A stretch of DNA of 23,858 nt from an uncultured Oscillospiraceae bacterium (GTDB taxonomy: Bacteria > Bacillota > Clostridia > Oscillospirales > Oscillospiraceae), in the NCBI GenBank assembly GCA_910579725.1, contig CAJTUD010000044.1:1-23858 (forward strand), written 5' to 3'. Of the stretch, positions 13,732 through 20,143 are shown piece after piece. The position numbers were made by a program, and so were the translations under genes. How positions within the stretch are numbered: position 1 is the first letter of the stretch; each line of letters begins with the position of its first letter. The notes under the pieces are model-generated. The model was not told the DNA's origin, made no database searches, and saw only the letters and a list, made by a program, of their open reading frames with translations.

Positions 13732-15231
13732 TCAGCCCACGTTCTTCATACCGGCCTCGTTGATTTCAGCCTTGGCGGCCTCGACCATGCCGTTCTGCCA
13801 CTCGGTGGCGGCGGCGCTGCGCAGGGCGTTTTCACAGCTGTAGTGCCAGTTCTGCTCGTCCCCGTAGTTCACAAAGTACATGATATGATAACCGGTGGAG
13901 GCGTTGTAGACGATGCCGCTGTCGCCGGACTTGCGGCCGTCCTCATAGCACCAATCCTGGAAGGCGGCTACCATCTGGCCTTTGGCGACGTCCTCGTACA
14001 GGCCGCCGTTGGTGTTGCTGCCGGGATCCTTGGAATACTCGTTGGCCAGCTTGGCAAACCCGTCCTCCGTACCGTCCCAGCCGGCCAGAATCTCCTCGGC
14101 CTTGGCCTTGATCTGCTCGTCGGTGGCTTCTTCGCCCTCGGGCAGGTCCAGATTCTCCGCCGTCACCAGGATGTGGCGCACGTCATAGGTGGCCGGACTG
14201 TCGTCCCGCTGGCGGCTGTTGAACACCGCAACATAATAGCGGCCGGAGGCGCCGTCTTCGATGACCTCGGCGTCGCCCGCCTTGCGGGCCTCGTCAAAGA
14301 ACCACTGGCCGTACACGGTGGAGGAGCCGGAAATCGTGGTGGAAACCGTGGCGTCATAGGCGGAAGCGGCAGCCTCCAGATCGCCGCTCTTCTGATAGGC
14401 CTCCAGGATTGCCTGGGCGGTTTCGGCGGCCTCTGCCAGCGCTTCCGCCTTTTCCGCCTCGGTGGCCTCCACGGCGTTGCCCTGATCGTCGGTCTTGGCC
14501 TCGGGCGTGCCGTTGATGGAGACATAAGCGCCGTCAATAACGTCGTAGGAGTCTTTGTTCTCGTTGTAGTACGCGAGAATCTCGTCGTCGCTGTAAACGA
14601 AATTCTTCTCGCTGTAGTCGGCGGAGTACTTGTTGGCCAGAAGCTGATCCCGCAGGCAGGACTCAAACACGCCGCTGGTCATGGTAGGACCATAGACCAT
14701 CTTCAGATACGAGCCGTAGCTGTAGCCGGAGGCGGCGGCGGTGGACTTCATACTCTCCACGTTTGCCTTGACCGTCTCCTCGTCCTCGCTGTCCAGGGAG
14801 AGGTTGGCCTCCTTGGCGGCGGTGGTGGCGGCATGGATATACTTCATGTTGTCCACTGCGGACTCCTTGAAGTAGTCGTTATAGGTTTTGGTCTCATCCT
14901 CGGGATGGGGCTGGGTCTTTAAGGTTTGCAGGTATTCCTGGCCAAAGAGGCTGGCGTAGGTGCTGCACACCTGATTGTAATAATAGGCTGTCTCGGGGAC
15001 GGAATACTTCTCCCCGTCAATGGTCACGGCGGTCTGATTGCGCTGAATGATGCCGGAGTTGTAAACCAGCAGCGCGATGGCAACCACCACGAACACGGCG
15101 GCGACCGTACCATAGAGGATGTTGGACTTCCGCTCGGCCGCCTTCTGCTCTGCGGCCCGGGCCGCCTTGGGGTCCACGGTACCGCTGGATAACTTTTCCT
15201 GACGCTTTTTCTTTTCTCTGGATGCGCTCAT
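13732..15231 (-). CDS. Membrane-anchored PrsA/parvulin-type peptidyl-prolyl isomerase
   Basis: This predicted extracytoplasmic foldase helps exported proteins fold. The 499-residue protein has a Lys/Arg-rich cytosolic N-terminus (1-35), one membrane helix (about 38-58), a SurA_N/PrsA-like helical chaperone region (about 65-340, with Asp/Glu/Ala-rich segments), and a rotamase domain (about 350-456) with the family marks VRHILV, GFAKLANEYSKDPGSNTNGG and AFQDWCYE. Unlike Bacillus PrsA it has a signal-anchor and no lipobox. The start at 15231 was chosen because MSASREKKKRQ gives the expected basic N-terminus and GGAAGGAA lies upstream; an earlier in-frame ATG at 15336 lies within the promoter. 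It has its own promoter and ends at a hairpin. Confidence 0.88.
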   Translation of the reverse strand: MSASREKKKRQEKLSSGTVDPKAARAAEQKAAERKSNILYGTVAAVFVVVAIALLVYNSGIIQRNQTAVTIDGEKYSVPETAYYYNQVCSTYASLFGQEYLQTLKTQPHPEDETKTYNDYFKESAVDNMKYIHAATTAAKEANLSLDSEDEETVKANVESMKSTAAASGYSYGSYLKMVYGPTMTSGVFESCLRDQLLANKYSADYSEKNFVYSDDEILAYYNENKDSYDVIDGAYVSINGTPEAKTDDQGNAVEATEAEKAEALAEAAETAQAILEAYQKSGDLEAAASAYDATVSTTISGSSTVYGQWFFDEARKAGDAEVIEDGASGRYYVAVFNSRQRDDSPATYDVRHILVTAENLDLPEGEEATDEQIKAKAEEILAGWDGTEDGFAKLANEYSKDPGSNTNGGLYEDVAKGQMVAAFQDWCYEDGRKSGDSGIVYNASTGYHIMYFVNYGDEQNWHYSCENALRSAAATEWQNGMVEAAKAEINEAGMKNVG

Positions 15232-15341
15232 GTGATGTTCATTCCTTCCAAAATTTTCTGCCGCCGGAAAAGAGAGGGAATGGCGGCGATAACATTTGTG
15301 ATCTGCTCTGGGCCGTCCTTGAATTGGGCTCAACAAACACT

Positions 15342-15370
15342 AGTATACTCGCATGTGCTCTGTTTCGCAA
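15342..15370 (-). promoter_or_regulatory. Sigma-A promoter of the foldase gene
   Basis: On the minus strand, -35 TTGCGA (15370-15365) and -10 TATACT (15347-15342) are separated by 17 bases. The start would be near 15335, a leader of about 104 bases. Confidence 0.78.
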
Positions 15371-15488
15371 GTAAAAGTTCTATGAACAAGCGGTTTTTTT
15401 CCGAGGAATTGCCCGCAGCCGGGGCGGAGCAGGTAAATCTTCCCCTTACAGCCTGCCCGGAAGGGCCTTTTCCCATACGCGGGACAGA

Positions 15489-16820
15489 TCAATCTCCCTG
15501 CCAGGACAGCGCCTGCCCCTCCGCTTCCGGCACAGCGGACGCGTCCCACTGGTGGTCAGTCTGGCGCAGATACTCGCTTGTCACATTGAAATACTGGTGC
15601 GCCATGCTCCGCGGAACAGAAAAAGAGGCCACGGGATCGTCCCAGGTCACGTCCACGGCGTACCAGTCGCCGTCCAGCTTCACCAGATTCCACGCGTGCT
15701 CCTCCGTATTGCCGTGGCTCATGCCATGGACCGTGACGCACTCGATTCCGCTCATCTCCATCAAAAGCTGGAAGGTGGAGGCATATCCCAGGCAGATTCC
15801 CTTCTTTCCGGTCAGAAAGCCGTAGGGGTTGTCGTTGTGGGGCATGGGACTTCCCTGGGGATTGTTGTCCAGTGCGCCGGGATCGTATTCCGCCCAGGCC
15901 AGCATCCAGTCATGGAGGGCCAGCTCCCGCTGGTAGTCTGTCAGCGAGCTGTCCGAAAGAGCGGAAATCTGATCGCAGATTTCCAGAATGGCCAGATCCT
16001 CCTCCGGCAGGCCCTCCCGCCCGCCGTTCTGCCAGGCGGAAACCAGCCGGGCGCTGTCATAGCTCCAGGGCTCCGGGGGCTCCCTGTCCGGCTCCTCCGG
16101 CGGCGCGTCCGGTTCCTCCGGCAAAAGCTCCTGATCCTTCGGAGGCTCTTCTTCCGGGGGCTCCTCCAGAAGCGGCTCCTCCTCCGGTTCCTTCCGGGGC
16201 TCGGGGGATGGCTCCGGTTCCTCCGGCTCAGGCGGCGTATCCTCCGGGGACGCCGGAGGGAGCGGACCGTCCTGCGCCGGAGCGCCGGAGGGAACGCCGG
16301 GCAGGGCGGGCTCCTCCTCCGGCGGCGCGGAGGTGAAGCAGGCGGAGAAGGCTTCCCGGGCCTCCTCCGGATACGGGCCGATCAGCAGGGCGGCATAGGC
16401 GCCGCGGCAGGCCGTAACCGATTGCTTCAGAATCGCGTACTGCTCCGGCGCATACCCGGCGAAAGCGCCCTCTCTGCCGGTTATGTACGCCCGCAGCGCC
16501 GCCTCCGCCGTTTTCCCTCCGGCGGGGTCCTTCAGGCGCAGCACCGCCACCTCCCGGGCGGATACGCCTCCGGCAAAAAACACGGCGCCTCCCGCCAGCT
16601 CCGCAGGGTCCACCTGATAGTAGTCCCGCACATAGCGGGTAAAGTCCTCGTCCCCCCATTGAAGCATCTGATACTCCCCCGGTCCCTGGGCGTCCCAGAC
16701 GGCCCGGCTCATCTGCGCCTCGCTCCAGTCCGTCTCCGCCGGTTCCCGCTCCCCGCAGGCGGAGAGCAGGCAGAGCAGGCAGCAGACGCAAAAAAGAATT
16801 CCCGCTTTTTCCCGCTTCAC
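15489..16820 (-). CDS. Transglutaminase-like lipoprotein with DUF4358-like N-terminal domain
   Basis: This 443-residue surface lipoprotein has lipobox LSAC (Cys22). Residues about 30-165 resemble DUF4358. Residues 166-252 are an extreme Pro/Glu linker. A transglutaminase core spans about 275-425 with catalytic Cys343 in KGICLGYA, His375 in EEHAWN and Asp390 in YAVDVTWDD, so it looks catalytically intact. Such bacterial domains act as peptidases or cross-linkers at the wall; the substrate is unknown. It starts with GTG directly after the TGA of the upstream gene (zero spacing) behind GGAGGAGG, so the two are translationally coupled. No clear terminator was seen downstream; 15371-15488 holds only weak hairpins. 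It may take part in envelope or spore-coat processing, but that is inference. Confidence 0.88.
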   Translation of the reverse strand: MKREKAGILFCVCCLLCLLSACGEREPAETDWSEAQMSRAVWDAQGPGEYQMLQWGDEDFTRYVRDYYQVDPAELAGGAVFFAGGVSAREVAVLRLKDPAGGKTAEAALRAYITGREGAFAGYAPEQYAILKQSVTACRGAYAALLIGPYPEEAREAFSACFTSAPPEEEPALPGVPSGAPAQDGPLPPASPEDTPPEPEEPEPSPEPRKEPEEEPLLEEPPEEEPPKDQELLPEEPDAPPEEPDREPPEPWSYDSARLVSAWQNGGREGLPEEDLAILEICDQISALSDSSLTDYQRELALHDWMLAWAEYDPGALDNNPQGSPMPHNDNPYGFLTGKKGICLGYASTFQLLMEMSGIECVTVHGMSHGNTEEHAWNLVKLDGDWYAVDVTWDDPVASFSVPRSMAHQYFNVTSEYLRQTDHQWDASAVPEAEGQALSWQGD

Positions 16821-17090
16821 TCAGCCGTCCTCCTCCATGCCGTTCGGGATCATTTCCCGGTATTCCGCCTGCTTGGCGCTGTTCCAGGCGGCGGGCTCAC
16901 TGATGCAGTAACCCCCCATTTTCCGCAGCTCCCGGTACCGGTGAAGGGTGTAGTGAACGTCCACGTAGCTGTCGTGGACCTCCAGATACAGCTTTTCGAT
17001 GGCGCTGGCGGGATGCTTTCTGGTAATCTGGCGGATATAGGCGTCCTGTTCCTTTTCGGACAGGGGACCGTTGATGACGATAATCTGCAT
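16821..17090 (-). CDS. Small protein resembling the glycyl-radical tail of NrdD
   Basis: This 89-residue protein has an alpha/beta N-terminal half (MQIIVINGPLSEKEQDAYI..., about 1-50) and a C-terminal half RKMGGYCISEPAAWN-SAKQAE (56-76). The C-terminal half can be aligned by eye with the end of anaerobic ribonucleotide reductase NrdD, whose E. coli tail has RRVCGYLG...FN-x-x-KQ-x-E; Gly60 would match the radical glycine. The zinc CxxC pairs of NrdD are absent. Small clostridial proteins of this type are often auto-named anaerobic ribonucleoside-triphosphate reductase. A radical function is not shown. The start at 17090 follows AAAAGGAGG at 8 bases; the longer in-frame start at 17165 has no such site. 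Its stop abuts the GTG of the transglutaminase gene. Confidence 0.7.
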   Translation of the reverse strand: MQIIVINGPLSEKEQDAYIRQITRKHPASAIEKLYLEVHDSYVDVHYTLHRYRELRKMGGYCISEPAAWNSAKQAEYREMIPNGMEEDG

Positions 17091-17174
17091 CGGATGCGCC
17101 TCCTTTTCATCATACGCAGGCAGAGGCGGCGTCACACTGCCGCCGGGTATGGAGCTGTCTGTCAATTCTCAGGG

Positions 17175-17334
17175 TATAGTCGACGCACTTGAGAAGAGGT
17201 AAAAAGGAGGGGAGGAAAAATGGCGCGAGGCAAGGCGGAGGATGCAGGCGGGCTGACGCCCGCCAAAGACGACAACGCCGCCCCGTACCATTTTGACCCC
17301 CGAACTTTACCGATTTTCAAGTGTGTCGACTATA
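17175..17334. repeat. 160-bp inverted-repeat element (possible MITE or structured RNA)
   Basis: The outer 18 bases are inverted repeats: TATAGTCGACGCACTTGA (17175-17192) against the complement of 17317-17334, with one G/A difference. Similarity continues to about 29 bases per arm (17175-17203 and 17306-17334, 25 of 29 by my count), and shorter matches (GGGG, AAAATGG) extend it further. The inside is non-coding and includes a 7-bp hairpin GGCGGGC-TGAC-GCCCGCC. TA dinucleotides border both ends, which fits a Tc1/mariner (IS630)-type MITE. The alternative is a long-hairpin RNA: transcribed from the plus strand, the single arm difference would be a G-U pair. A Shine-Dalgarno plus ATG at 17220 lies inside, without a credible gene. 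Confidence 0.6.
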
Positions 17335-17362
17335 TTATACAGGATATGCGGAGAAAATGCAA
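17334..17362 (-). promoter_or_regulatory. Promoter of the NrdD-tail-like / transglutaminase pair
   Basis: On the minus strand, -35 TTGCAT (17362-17357) and perfect -10 TATAAT (17339-17334) are separated by 17 bases. The -10 overlaps the end of the inverted-repeat element by one base. Transcription would begin near 17327 inside the repeat arm and give a leader of about 235 bases. Confidence 0.72.
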
Positions 17363-17376
17363 GCCGCAGCATATAA

Positions 17377-17405
17377 GGACGCCGCCCCCTGTGGGGACGG
17401 CGTCC
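17377..17405 (-). terminator. Terminator-like hairpin after rny
   Basis: The stem GGACGCCG (17377-17384) / CGGCGTCC (17398-17405) has an inner CCCC/GGGG extension. It lies 7 bases past the rny stop. The minus-strand tail is CTTATATG, with only a weak T content, so termination may be incomplete. Confidence 0.65.
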
Positions 17406-17411
17406 AAAATC

Positions 17412-18962
17412 TCACTTGGCGTATTCGACAACCTTGGTCTCCCGGATGACATGTACCTTGATCTGTCCGGGGTACTCCAGCTCGCTTTCGATCTTCTTGG
17501 CCAGATCCCTGGCCAGAATCACCATCTGGTCTTCGCTGACCGCCTCGGGACGGACCATGACCCGGACCTCCCGGCCGGCCTGGATGGCGTAGCTCTTCTC
17601 CACGCCGGGATAGGTCCCCGTGATCTCCTCCAGCTTCTCCAGACGCTTGATATAATTCTCCAGATTCTCCCGCCGCGCGCCGGGACGGGCCGCGCTGATG
17701 GCGTCCGCCGCCTGAACCAGACAGGCCATCAGCGTTTTGCACTCCACGTCGCCGTGGTGGGCCTGAATGGCGTTGAGGATGTCCTCTTTTTCCTTGTACT
17801 TCCGGCAGAATTCCACGCCCAGCATCACATGGGTGCCCTCGTACTCGTGATCCAGGGCCTTGCCGATGTCGTGGAGCAAGCCGGCCCGCTTGGCGGCGTG
17901 TACATCCAGACCCAGCTCCGAGGCCATCAGCCCCGCAATATGGCTGACCTCGATGGAGTGCTGCAAGACGTTCTGCCCGTAGCTGGTGCGGTAGTGGAGA
18001 CGGCCCAGCATCTTGATGACCTCCGGGTGCAGGCCCCGGACGCCGGTTTCAAAAGCAGAGCGCTCGCCCTCGTTTTTGATGACGGCGTCCACCTCCCGCC
18101 GGGCTTTTTCCACCATCTCTTCGATGTGGGTGGGATGGATGCGCCCGTCGGAAATCAGCTTCTCCAGGGCCACCCGGGCCACTTCCCGGCGGACCGGCTC
18201 GAAGCAGGAAACCGTAATCGCCTCCGGCGTGTCGTCGATAATCAGATCCACGCCGGTCAGCGTCTCAATGGTGCGGATATTGCGGCCCTCCCGGCCGATG
18301 ATGCGGCCCTTCATCTCGTCATTGGGCAGGGGAACCACACTGACGGTGATTTCGGAGGCGTGGTCGGCGGCGCAGCGCTGGATGGCGGTGGCCACGATCT
18401 CCTTGGCGCGGGACTCGGCCTCCTCCTTGGCGCGGGCTTCGATTTCCTTGATCTTCAGCGCCGTTTCATGGGTCACTTCGCCCTCCACCTGGGAGATCAG
18501 ATACTGCTTGGCCTCCTCCACGGTAAAACCGGAAATGCGCTCAAGCATCTCGGTCTGACTGCGCTTGATGAGGTCGATTTCCTCCTGGGCCTTGTCGGCG
18601 GCGGCGTGCTTCTGGACCAGGGCTTCCTCTTTTTTCTCAATGTTCTCGGTCTTGCGATCCAGGTTCTCTTCCTTTTGCTGCAAACGGCGTTCCTGCTTTT
18701 GCAGGTCCGCCCGGCGGCTCTTCTCTTCCTTCTCGTACTCGGTGCGGCTGCGCAGGATCTCTTCCTTCGCCTCCAGCAGAGCCTCGCGCTTCTTGCTCTC
18801 GGAGCCCTTGATCGCCTCGTTGATGATGCGCCGGGCTTCCTCCTCCGCGCTGGAGATCTCCTTCTCCCCTACCGTCTTGCGGTAGCGGATGCCGAGCCAG
18901 AAGGAAATGACCGCCACAACGATCGCGATCACCAGGGTGATCACGGTTTGCTGCCATGGCAT
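17412..18962 (-). CDS. rny: Ribonuclease Y
   Basis: RNase Y is the membrane-bound endoribonuclease that starts bulk mRNA decay and matures some transcripts in Firmicutes. At 516 residues it is standard length. It has an N-terminal membrane helix (about 5-25), a long charged coiled coil (about 35-200), a KH RNA-binding domain with GRIIGREGRNIR (219-230), and an HD metal-dependent nuclease domain with His335 in LQHSIEVS, LLHDIGK (His364-Asp365) and AHHGD. The start has AGGAGG about 12 bases upstream, slightly far. It is monocistronic, with its own promoter and a 125-base leader that contains two stable hairpins, which could allow self-regulation. recA and ymdB, common neighbours of rny, are absent. 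Confidence 0.97.
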   Translation of the reverse strand: MPWQQTVITLVIAIVVAVISFWLGIRYRKTVGEKEISSAEEEARRIINEAIKGSESKKREALLEAKEEILRSRTEYEKEEKSRRADLQKQERRLQQKEENLDRKTENIEKKEEALVQKHAAADKAQEEIDLIKRSQTEMLERISGFTVEEAKQYLISQVEGEVTHETALKIKEIEARAKEEAESRAKEIVATAIQRCAADHASEITVSVVPLPNDEMKGRIIGREGRNIRTIETLTGVDLIIDDTPEAITVSCFEPVRREVARVALEKLISDGRIHPTHIEEMVEKARREVDAVIKNEGERSAFETGVRGLHPEVIKMLGRLHYRTSYGQNVLQHSIEVSHIAGLMASELGLDVHAAKRAGLLHDIGKALDHEYEGTHVMLGVEFCRKYKEKEDILNAIQAHHGDVECKTLMACLVQAADAISAARPGARRENLENYIKRLEKLEEITGTYPGVEKSYAIQAGREVRVMVRPEAVSEDQMVILARDLAKKIESELEYPGQIKVHVIRETKVVEYAK

Positions 18963-19021
18963 AACGGTAAATTTCCTCCTCTTCCTATGTTTTGCTTTAT
19001 GGCATGGGGGTTTTTACTTGC

Positions 19022-19078
19022 CCGGCGCAGGGCGCCGGACCTGGAAATAATCGGCGGATACCCCTTTTTATCCGCCGA
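19022..19078 (-). other. Two tandem hairpins in the rny leader
   Basis: The first hairpin in transcript order has a 10-bp perfect stem (19051-19060 with 19069-19078) and an 8-base loop, followed on the minus strand by TTATTT. The second is a 7-bp perfect stem CCGGCGC (19022-19028) / GCGCCGG (19032-19038). Both lie between the rny promoter and its start codon. They may be an attenuator or an RNase Y target site; this is inference. Confidence 0.55.
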
Positions 19079-19093
19079 CAAAAATCCTATTCA

Positions 19094-19123
19094 ATAATAC
19101 TCGCTCTACCCGCATTCTGTCAA
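19094..19123 (-). promoter_or_regulatory. Sigma-A promoter of rny
   Basis: On the minus strand, consensus -35 TTGACA (19123-19118) and -10 TATTAT (19099-19094) are separated by 18 bases. The start would be near 19087, leaving a leader of about 125 bases. Confidence 0.83.
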
Positions 19124-19425
19124 GCAAAAAGAGTGTTTCCATGAAAACAATTTTCTCCGCCATGCGGCCTGACGGGAATGGCCGGAACCTCCCGAATATT
19201 CCAAAGATGATCCCTTTTTTGGTACAAACCCGATACAATTTTCAGCAATTATGAAAAAAAGAGGAGCTGCGGCGTATCATTGCCGCCTCCGCCGGGAAAA
19301 GAATTTTCATGAGACTGCCGGCCAAACGCCTACGCGCCGCCGCCCGCCTGGGAAGCGTCAGCAAAAACCGGGAACATATCCCGCCTTCCTCCGGGAGGAT
19401 TTCCGCAGTGGATTTGCTTTTCCAG
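19124..19425. other. Gene-free stretch between rny and DUF1643 promoters
   Basis: About 300 bases without a credible reading frame on either strand. The left part is AT-rich, the right part GC-rich. The only clear signal is the minus-strand terminator at 19254-19290, plus a hairpin CCTCCCGGAGG-like palindrome near 19387-19399. I see no recognisable RNA family. Confidence 0.5.
19254..19290 (-). terminator. Orphan intrinsic terminator on the minus strand
   Basis: The stem GGAG-(CT bulge)-GCGGC (19263-19273) pairs with GCCGC-CTCC (19282-19290). On the minus strand seven T follow after TC (19254-19260 are A on the plus strand). No minus-strand gene lies upstream for more than 4 kb, so what it terminates is unknown. 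Confidence 0.65.
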
Positions 19426-19455
19426 TTGCGCGGCGGACGGGAAATGTGGTACACT
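19426..19455 (+). promoter_or_regulatory. Probable promoter of the DUF1643 gene
   Basis: -35 TTGCGC (19426-19431) and -10 TACACT (19450-19455) have an 18-base spacer. The start would be about 22 bases before the ATG, just leaving room for the AAAAGGAGG ribosome binding site. The region is flanked by imperfect inverted repeats (TTTGCTTTTCCA and TGGAAGCAAA). Confidence 0.5.
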
Positions 19456-19483
19456 GGAAGCAAATGGAAAAGGAGGCGGAACG

Positions 19484-20095
19484 ATGCACATTCCCGGCTG
19501 CCCCACGGCGGAGACGGAGCTGACGGATTTCCGGCAGGCTCTGGAGGAAGCGCTGGTCCCCTGCGGGGATTACGACGTATCAAAATGGCTCTATGTACCC
19601 CATACTTATCAGGAATACCGCTATCTTCTGGGCACCCGGGGGGAGCGGCCGCTGATCTGCGTGGGCGTGAATCCCTCCACCGCCGCGCCCGGCGCTCTGG
19701 ACAATACGCTCAAGAGTGTGGAGCGGGTGGCGCTGCACAATGGATTTGACAGCTTTATCATGTGCAACGTCTATGCCCAGCGGGCGACCCGCCCCTCCGA
19801 CATGGAGCGGGAAATGAATCCCCGGCTCCACCAGGAGAATCTGGCCGCGTTTGCCTACGCCCTGTCCTTGCCGGACAGGCCGGCGGTTTGGGCGGCCTGG
19901 GGGAACATCATTGAACAGCGGGCGTATCTGCCGGCCTGCGTCCGGGACATGGCGGAGGCCGGGCGGCGTTTCGGCGCCCGGTGGTACACCGCAGGAGCCC
20001 GGTCCCGGCGGGGGCATCCCCACCATCCGCTTTATCTGCGCAAGGACAGCGGACTGGACGCGTTTGACGTGGAGGCATACTGCGCCGCGCTGTAA
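19484..20095 (+). CDS. DUF1643 domain protein
   Basis: This 203-residue cytosolic protein belongs to the DUF1643 family, of unknown biochemical function. Family marks seen are GVNPSTA (61-67), a small-residue/DNT segment, NVYAQRAT (95-102), WAAWGN (about 136-141) and near the end GHPHHPLYLRK. The NPSTA motif followed by a conserved Asn/Trp/His set suggests a small-molecule or nucleotide-binding pocket, but that is inference. It has AAAAGGAGG 7 bases before ATG and a probable promoter. The pyrophosphatase gene starts 48 bases further on with its own ribosome binding site and no terminator between, so the two are likely co-transcribed. Confidence 0.85.
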   Translation: MHIPGCPTAETELTDFRQALEEALVPCGDYDVSKWLYVPHTYQEYRYLLGTRGERPLICVGVNPSTAAPGALDNTLKSVERVALHNGFDSFIMCNVYAQRATRPSDMEREMNPRLHQENLAAFAYALSLPDRPAVWAAWGNIIEQRAYLPACVRDMAEAGRRFGARWYTAGARSRRGHPHHPLYLRKDSGLDAFDVEAYCAAL

Positions 20096-20143
20096 CGGCG
20101 GAACGTCCGCCATCTCAGAAACCGTCAAAAGGAGTCGAAGAAA

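Noticed and set aside
13843..14922. A 359-codon plus-strand frame opposite the foldase gene
   Set aside because: Gly/Val/Leu-rich shadow of an Ala/Asp/Glu-rich coding region.
17287..17334. 6S RNA or SRP RNA in the inverted-repeat element
   Set aside because: Long-hairpin shape suggested 6S RNA, but the central bubble pattern and the SRP apical motif GGAAGC/AGCA were not found.
17220..19097. A 625-codon plus-strand frame beginning with a strong AGGAGGGGAGG and ATG inside the inverted-repeat element
   Set aside because: Despite the good ribosome binding site, the frame runs antisense through all of rny and encodes low-complexity shadow sequence.
19242..19583. A 113-codon minus-strand frame ending at the orphan terminator
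   Set aside because: Arg/Pro/Ser-rich composition, overlaps the DUF1643 start and has no ribosome binding site; it does not explain the terminator.
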